The notes under the pieces were generated by a model that was not told where the DNA came from, ran no database searches, and saw only the letters and a list, made by a program, of their open reading frames with translations. Both the position numbers and the translations under genes were made by a program. Shown here in pieces: positions 12,990 to 16,713 of a DNA stretch of 16,713 nucleotides. This DNA comes from Treponema sp. (GTDB lineage: Bacteria; Spirochaetota; Spirochaetia; Treponematales; Breznakiellaceae): positions 1-16,713 of the forward strand of contig JAITNU010000171.1 of assembly GCA_031290325.1 (NCBI GenBank), given 5' to 3'. Positions within the stretch are counted from its first letter, which is position 1. Every line of letters begins with the position of its first letter.

Positions 12990-14100
12990 CGATACCTTGC
13001 CCTCGTATACTGCTGTAGGGGGCACCGAACGGAGCGCTTCCACCGGACTTTCAGCGATCCTCCTCAACCGGGGCGGACGGTATCCCCGGCGAACCCACTT
13101 CCAGGAACTTGAAAAGACGGGCTTTGACTACATCATCTCCATGGAAGGACCCCAGGAACGCTACGATGTGGAAGAACTGTCAGGCCGTTTCCCCCAGGTC
13201 CGTTTCATCCTGTTAAAAGAGGTAATCAGCCCCGGTGCACAGATCAACATTGCAGCATCAGAACTATCAAGCCCCCTCTTCTTTGTCCTCTGGAATGATC
13301 TGAGGATCCTCCACAGCGGCGGAGCATCCCGGATGGCTGAACGGATCCAGCTCTTTCAGGAAGACGTGTACAAAAGCGATGGACAAAAAAGTGGCTACAA
13401 ACGGCTCTGTACTGTACCGGTGATTCAGAATTCCCATTTTGAAACCCTCCCCACCATTGCCGCACCAGCAGCCTACCGTAGCACCGTTAAAACCCTCCTC
13501 TTTCCCCCCAGCAAGGAAGGACAGCCCAGCCTCTACCCTTTTGACGGAGTCGGCATCTACGACCGGGACCGTTTTATCCAGCTCGGCGGCTTTGACAGCA
13601 CCCTGAAAAGCCTCTACTGGCAGTTCATGGATTTCGGGTTCCGGGCCTATCTCTGGGGAGAGGAAATCAACGCCACCCAGCTCATACGCCTTTCCTATGA
13701 CGGAGAAACACCCCCTGAAGACAGCACTACCGAAGAAAGCTACCGGCGTTTTTACCTCAAGAATCTGGCCCCTATGTTCCACGGGGACTACGCGTACATT
13801 CCCCTGAGACATTTCCCCGCGTATTTCTTGAGAAGCGGCGGGGACTTCTTTGCTGCATGGGGTGAATTTTCCAAAGGACGCCGGTGGGTTAAGACCAACC
13901 GCTACCGTTTCCGCAGCGACGCACGGGCCATAACCGAACTCTGGGAAGATGTGAACGACCCGCTGTCCGCAGAAGAGCCGCGGCCGGAAACCTCAATAGC
14001 CGAACCCGTGCGGATTGAGACTGCCAAGCCCGGTACTCCCGCTGAACCGCTGAGTACCAGTAATCCAGAACTTGAAAAGACAGGACACGTTGAACCATGA
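12973..14100 (+). CDS. GT-A (family 2-like) glycosyltransferase
   Basis: The 375-residue protein resembles family 2 glycosyltransferases. NIAASELSSPLFFVLWNDLRI (92-112) fits the strand ending in the nucleotide-sugar-binding acidic motif, here reduced to ND. GGFDSTLKSLYWQFMDFGFR (205-224) fits the acceptor-site region, in which Asp220 would be the catalytic acid. The start was placed at ATG 12973, which overlaps the upstream gene by 17 bases; the frame stays open further upstream only as a shadow of the spiro-SPASM gene. The nearest Shine-Dalgarno (GGAG near 12957) is rather far, so translational coupling is likely. Residues about 333-375 are rich in Pro, Glu and Thr and look disordered. The donor and acceptor are unknown; the gene order suggests the donor is the sugar activated by the next gene. 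Confidence 0.7.
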   Translation: MPIIFNDTLPSYTAVGGTERSASTGLSAILLNRGGRYPRRTHFQELEKTGFDYIISMEGPQERYDVEELSGRFPQVRFILLKEVISPGAQINIAASELSSPLFFVLWNDLRILHSGGASRMAERIQLFQEDVYKSDGQKSGYKRLCTVPVIQNSHFETLPTIAAPAAYRSTVKTLLFPPSKEGQPSLYPFDGVGIYDRDRFIQLGGFDSTLKSLYWQFMDFGFRAYLWGEEINATQLIRLSYDGETPPEDSTTEESYRRFYLKNLAPMFHGDYAYIPLRHFPAYFLRSGGDFFAAWGEFSKGRRWVKTNRYRFRSDARAITELWEDVNDPLSAEEPRPETSIAEPVRIETAKPGTPAEPLSTSNPELEKTGHVEP

Positions 14101-14786
14101 TCGCCGTGGTACTCCAGGCACGGCTTGACTCAAGCCGCCTGCCCGGGAAATCCCTCAGATCCCTGGGAGGCGAACCCCTCTTGTTCCGGGTCATGGAGGC
14201 CCTGGGGCGTCTGCCCTGCGACCTCCATATCCTTGCCTGCCCGCCGGACTGCGTTGCGGACTTTAGCCCCCTGGCAGAACGAGCCGCCTTTGAGGTGGTT
14301 CCCGGTTCCAAAGAAGACGTACTAAGCCGCTACGGTACGGCCATACGCCGTTTCGGTATAGACCGGGTCATCAGGGCAACCGGGGATAATCCCTTTGTCT
14401 GTATTGATGCCGCAGCAGCCATCAACCAGGAGGCCCTGGAGCGTAACGCCGATTATGCAGGCTATAGCGGCCTTCCCTACGGCGCCGGTGTAGAATCCGT
14501 TGCCGCCGATGCCCTGCTCAGGGCAGAACAAGAGGCATCCCTCCCTGCAGAACGGGAGCATGTGTGCCCCTATCTGTACAATCATCCTGAAGGATTTCTG
14601 CTCCACCGGCCCCTGGCGCCCCGTATCTGGCAAGGACCGGCCATCAGGATAAGTGTGGATACTCTGGAAGATTTTACCCGTGCAGAAACCTTGTACGCAG
14701 CGCTTTCAGCCCTGGGGGATGGGGAAGCACGGTACCAGGGAGCCACAATCATCAACACCTATACAACGATTTGGATGCACCGGTGA
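14097..14786 (+). CDS. SpsF-like cytidylyltransferase family protein
   Basis: This 229-residue protein belongs to the family of spore-coat polysaccharide protein F and CMP-acylneuraminate synthetases, which join a sugar acid to CMP. Visible motifs are QARLDSSRLPGK (7-18), the nucleotide-binding loop; GSKEDVLSRY (70-79); RATGDNPF (93-100), with the metal-binding Asp97; LPYGAGVE (126-133); REHVCPYLY (153-161); and VDTLEDF (187-193). All key motifs are intact, unlike the related domain in the spiro-SPASM protein. The ATG overlaps the upstream stop as ATGA, a usual sign of coupled translation. The exact sugar is not readable. Confidence 0.85.
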   Translation: MIAVVLQARLDSSRLPGKSLRSLGGEPLLFRVMEALGRLPCDLHILACPPDCVADFSPLAERAAFEVVPGSKEDVLSRYGTAIRRFGIDRVIRATGDNPFVCIDAAAAINQEALERNADYAGYSGLPYGAGVESVAADALLRAEQEASLPAEREHVCPYLYNHPEGFLLHRPLAPRIWQGPAIRISVDTLEDFTRAETLYAALSALGDGEARYQGATIINTYTTIWMHR

Positions 14787-16579
14787 ATTGGGGGCCTGTA
14801 CTGGTGGTTCCCGCCTTTGAACAAGGTCAAGGGGGCGGCCACCTGATCCGTTCCCAGGTACTGGTCCGGGACCTCCGCACCCAGGGACGGGAAGCCTATC
14901 TCCATATTCCCGGACTCGGAACAAGGACCATCCCTGAGGTGTATCTGGATACGCCCCTGCTTGATGAAGCGGGGGTGGACGGCAAACAGTGGGGCTTTAT
15001 CGTCCTGGATCGATTCAGGACAAAACGAGAGGAATTTGTCCGGTGGTCCCGTATAGCACCGGTGATAGGTATTGATGAAGGCGGGGCCTGTCGAGAGGAA
15101 TTTGATTTTCTGATCGATCTCTTGCCAGGGCTTTTGTCTCCACCGAATCTGTTAGCTCCGTGGATGCTGCCCTTGCCGAAGAATCAGCGAGGGTCTTTTT
15201 TATGTGGAGGGCCACAGGCCCCCCACGCCCCCCGGAGGTGCTTGAAGATTCTCGTAAGCTTCGGTGCTGAGGATCCGGCAGGGCTTACCCTTCCGGTCTC
15301 CCTGGCTTTGATGGCATCATCTGAACTTACCGTTGTGCTCAGTATGCTGGGCAACATAGAAGTGAAGGAAATACTTATGAGTAGGGGAGTTCGGGTTATA
15401 GAGGGAGTACCGGAACTCCGGGAATACATGGCCGGCTACGACCTGGTCGTCACCCACTTCGGCCTGACCGCCTTTGAAAGCCTGTATGCCAAGGTACCGG
15501 TTCTGCTGGTATCCCCAAGTACATACCATGAAAAACTTGCCAAAAACGCAGGGTTCGTATCTGCCGGAATCGGCCGCCAGGGAGCAGGCCGGCTCCCCAG
15601 GCTTATGGGAGCTGCGGATTTCCTCCCAGCCCTGGGAAAAAAATGTGAAAAAATCGCCGCGCAATACCGTCTTGACGAGGCGCAGAGTCTGGGCACGCTC
15701 CTTGCAACCTACAGTCCCCTGGTGTCCCCATCCTGTCCCTGTTGCGGTGCGGCAAACCACCGCGCCCTTGCCCGTTTCCCAGACCGAACCTACCGCTGCT
15801 GTACCGAGTGCGGCATGGTCTATATGCTCCGCAGCTCCCCGCCACCTATCGAATACGCCAGGGATTATTTTTTTGATTTTTACAAAAAACAGTACGGTAA
15901 AACCTACCTTGAGGATTTTCCAGGGCTGATACAAACGGGAAAAACCCGGGTGCAGCACATCAAAGCCCTCCTCGCCTCCAGTGCAAAGCCACGCCTCCTT
16001 GACATAGGATGCGCGTACGGGCCATTTCTGGTAGCCGCACAGGAAGAAGGCTTTGCCCCCACGGGCCTTGAGGCCGCAGAGGATGCGGTCCGGTATGTGC
16101 AGGACGAACTGGCAATTCCCTGTTTCAGAGGACTGTTCCCGGATACGCCCGCAGGTGCCGAGGACTTCGACGTGATTTCCCTCTGGTATGTGATAGAACA
16201 CTTTGAAGAGCCACACCAAGTCCTCAGCGCAATCGGGAAACTCCTCAAACCAGGAGGCGTATTGGCCTTTTCAACCCCCTCCCTTTCCGGGATTTCAGGA
16301 CGAGTTTCCCGGATCCGTTTCCTGGATAAAAGCCCGGCAGATCATTGGACCATCTGGGAACCCCGCCAGGTCCGCAGCATACTCGCCCGCTTTGGCTTCA
16401 GACTTAAAAAGATCATCGTTACCGGTCATCATCCCGAACGCTTCCCCCTGATTGGCACCTTTTTGTCCGGAAAACAAGGCCCCCTCTACCGGTTTTTCCT
16501 GCACCTCAGCCAGCTGTTCCGGCTGGGAGACACTTTTGAAGTATACGCGGTTAAAAGCCCCGGACAGGGCCTTCATTGA
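14783..16579 (+). CDS. PseG/SpsG-like sugar-nucleotide protein fused to zinc-ribbon methyltransferase
   Basis: The 598-residue protein has two enzymes in one chain. Residues about 5-310 resemble PseG/SpsG, GT-B-fold hydrolases that remove UDP from a diacetamido-trideoxy sugar in pseudaminic acid synthesis. They include GQGGGHLIRS (15-24) and the UDP-site segment HFGLTAFESLYAKVPVL (225-241). A zinc ribbon follows (Cys318, Cys321, Cys340, Cys343), then a class I SAM methyltransferase with motif I LLDIGCAYGPFL (405-416) and a VIEHFEEP segment near 470-477. The zinc-ribbon-plus-methyltransferase order is typical of sugar C- or O-methyltransferases. The GTG at 14783 was chosen because it overlaps the upstream stop as GTGA; a TTG at 14771 is an alternative. 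No clear ribosome binding site is present, so translation is probably coupled. Confidence 0.8.
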   Translation: MNWGPVLVVPAFEQGQGGGHLIRSQVLVRDLRTQGREAYLHIPGLGTRTIPEVYLDTPLLDEAGVDGKQWGFIVLDRFRTKREEFVRWSRIAPVIGIDEGGACREEFDFLIDLLPGLLSPPNLLAPWMLPLPKNQRGSFLCGGPQAPHAPRRCLKILVSFGAEDPAGLTLPVSLALMASSELTVVLSMLGNIEVKEILMSRGVRVIEGVPELREYMAGYDLVVTHFGLTAFESLYAKVPVLLVSPSTYHEKLAKNAGFVSAGIGRQGAGRLPRLMGAADFLPALGKKCEKIAAQYRLDEAQSLGTLLATYSPLVSPSCPCCGAANHRALARFPDRTYRCCTECGMVYMLRSSPPPIEYARDYFFDFYKKQYGKTYLEDFPGLIQTGKTRVQHIKALLASSAKPRLLDIGCAYGPFLVAAQEEGFAPTGLEAAEDAVRYVQDELAIPCFRGLFPDTPAGAEDFDVISLWYVIEHFEEPHQVLSAIGKLLKPGGVLAFSTPSLSGISGRVSRIRFLDKSPADHWTIWEPRQVRSILARFGFRLKKIIVTGHHPERFPLIGTFLSGKQGPLYRFFLHLSQLFRLGDTFEVYAVKSPGQGLH

Positions 16580-16623
16580 GGGAAAAGAGCACCTATTTTT
16601 TAGAAAATGAGCCGGAAAACTTA

Positions 16624-16653
16624 TTGACAAGAGAATATCAATTGATGTAGAGT
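16624..16653 (+). promoter_or_regulatory. Promoter reading out of the right edge
   Basis: A perfect TTGACA (16624-16629) is followed after 18 bases by TAGAGT (16648-16653), four of six to the -10 consensus. It lies 44 bases after the last gene and would drive a plus-strand gene beyond the window. Confidence 0.45.
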
Positions 16654-16669
16654 AATACTTAAACATCCA

Positions 16670-16683
16670 GGATATGCATATCC
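16670..16683. promoter_or_regulatory. Perfect 14-bp palindrome downstream of the right-edge promoter
   Basis: GGATATGCATATCC reads the same on both strands. It starts 16 bases after the -10 box of the preceding promoter, so it lies just past the expected transcription start, a place suited to a repressor site. Confidence 0.4.
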
Positions 16684-16713
16684 GAATTCAGTTCCTTTAT
16701 GATATATGGAATG

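Noticed and set aside
12315..13067. Minus-strand frame of 250 codons across the spiro-SPASM/glycosyltransferase junction
   Set aside because: Antisense to both conserved coding regions; long only because stop codons are rare in the complement of this GC-rich sequence.
15317..16219. Minus-strand frame of 300 codons inside the PseG-methyltransferase gene
   Set aside because: Antisense shadow of a protein whose conserved motifs are intact; no ribosome binding site or family match.
1..16713. CRISPR array, insertion sequence or phage genes
   Set aside because: No regularly spaced repeats, transposase, terminal inverted repeats or phage structural genes were seen anywhere in the window.

Overview
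The window most likely comes from a spirochaete of the genus Treponema, probably a termite-gut type such as T. primitia or T. azotonutricium. The support is a Treponema-style FlgM, a spiro-SPASM protein (a radical SAM/SPASM family I know only from spirochaetes), a degraded PD-(D/E)XK-like gene of a kind common in these genomes, and roughly 50-55% GC in the genes against very AT-rich spacers. The genus assignment is inference from family recognition, not from a search.

Layout. (1) Positions 1-938: the start of a minus-strand gene leaving the window at its left edge, then almost 0.9 kb of AT-rich DNA with no long gene. This spacer holds a run of 15 G directly touching a TATAAT, and two 20-bp near-identical palindromic repeats 32 bp apart that resemble NrdR boxes. 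(2) Positions 926-2348: a frameshifted relic of a PD-(D/E)XK-like gene, then an intact 2-keto-3-deoxygluconate kinase. (3) Positions 2349-2608: a convergent spacer that contains a candidate small RNA on the minus strand (promoter, hairpin, terminator). (4) Positions 2609-8817, minus strand: a TonB-dependent outer-membrane receptor followed by an adenosylcobalamin-dependent (class II) ribonucleotide reductase. The reductase has its own good promoter and an inverted-repeat operator at the predicted transcription start. (5) Positions 8910-10200, plus strand: a promoter, tRNA-Gln(CTG), tRNA-Glu(CTC), rsmI starting on the very next base after tRNA-Glu, then flgM with a sigma-28-like promoter and a strong terminator. 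(6) Positions 10228-16579, plus strand: an iron-alcohol-dehydrogenase-fold protein that has lost three of its four metal ligands, then four tightly overlapping genes: spiro-SPASM protein, GT-A glycosyltransferase, SpsF-like cytidylyltransferase, and a PseG/SpsG-like protein fused to a zinc-ribbon methyltransferase. (7) The right end holds a promoter and a perfect 14-bp palindrome for a gene starting beyond the window.

How they fit together. The last four genes overlap by 17, 4 and 4 bases and look like one translationally coupled unit for making and attaching a modified sugar. SpsF- and PseG-type proteins belong to nucleotide-activated (nonulosonate-like) sugar pathways, and the neighbouring flgM makes flagellar filament glycosylation a reasonable but unproven guess. 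The spiro-SPASM protein carries its own SpsF-like N-terminal domain joined to a radical SAM/SPASM module. I regard this cluster, with the metal-site-less dehydrogenase next to it, as the best candidate for an undescribed system. The tRNA-Glu/rsmI junction and the candidate small RNA beside the reductase are the next most interesting signals.
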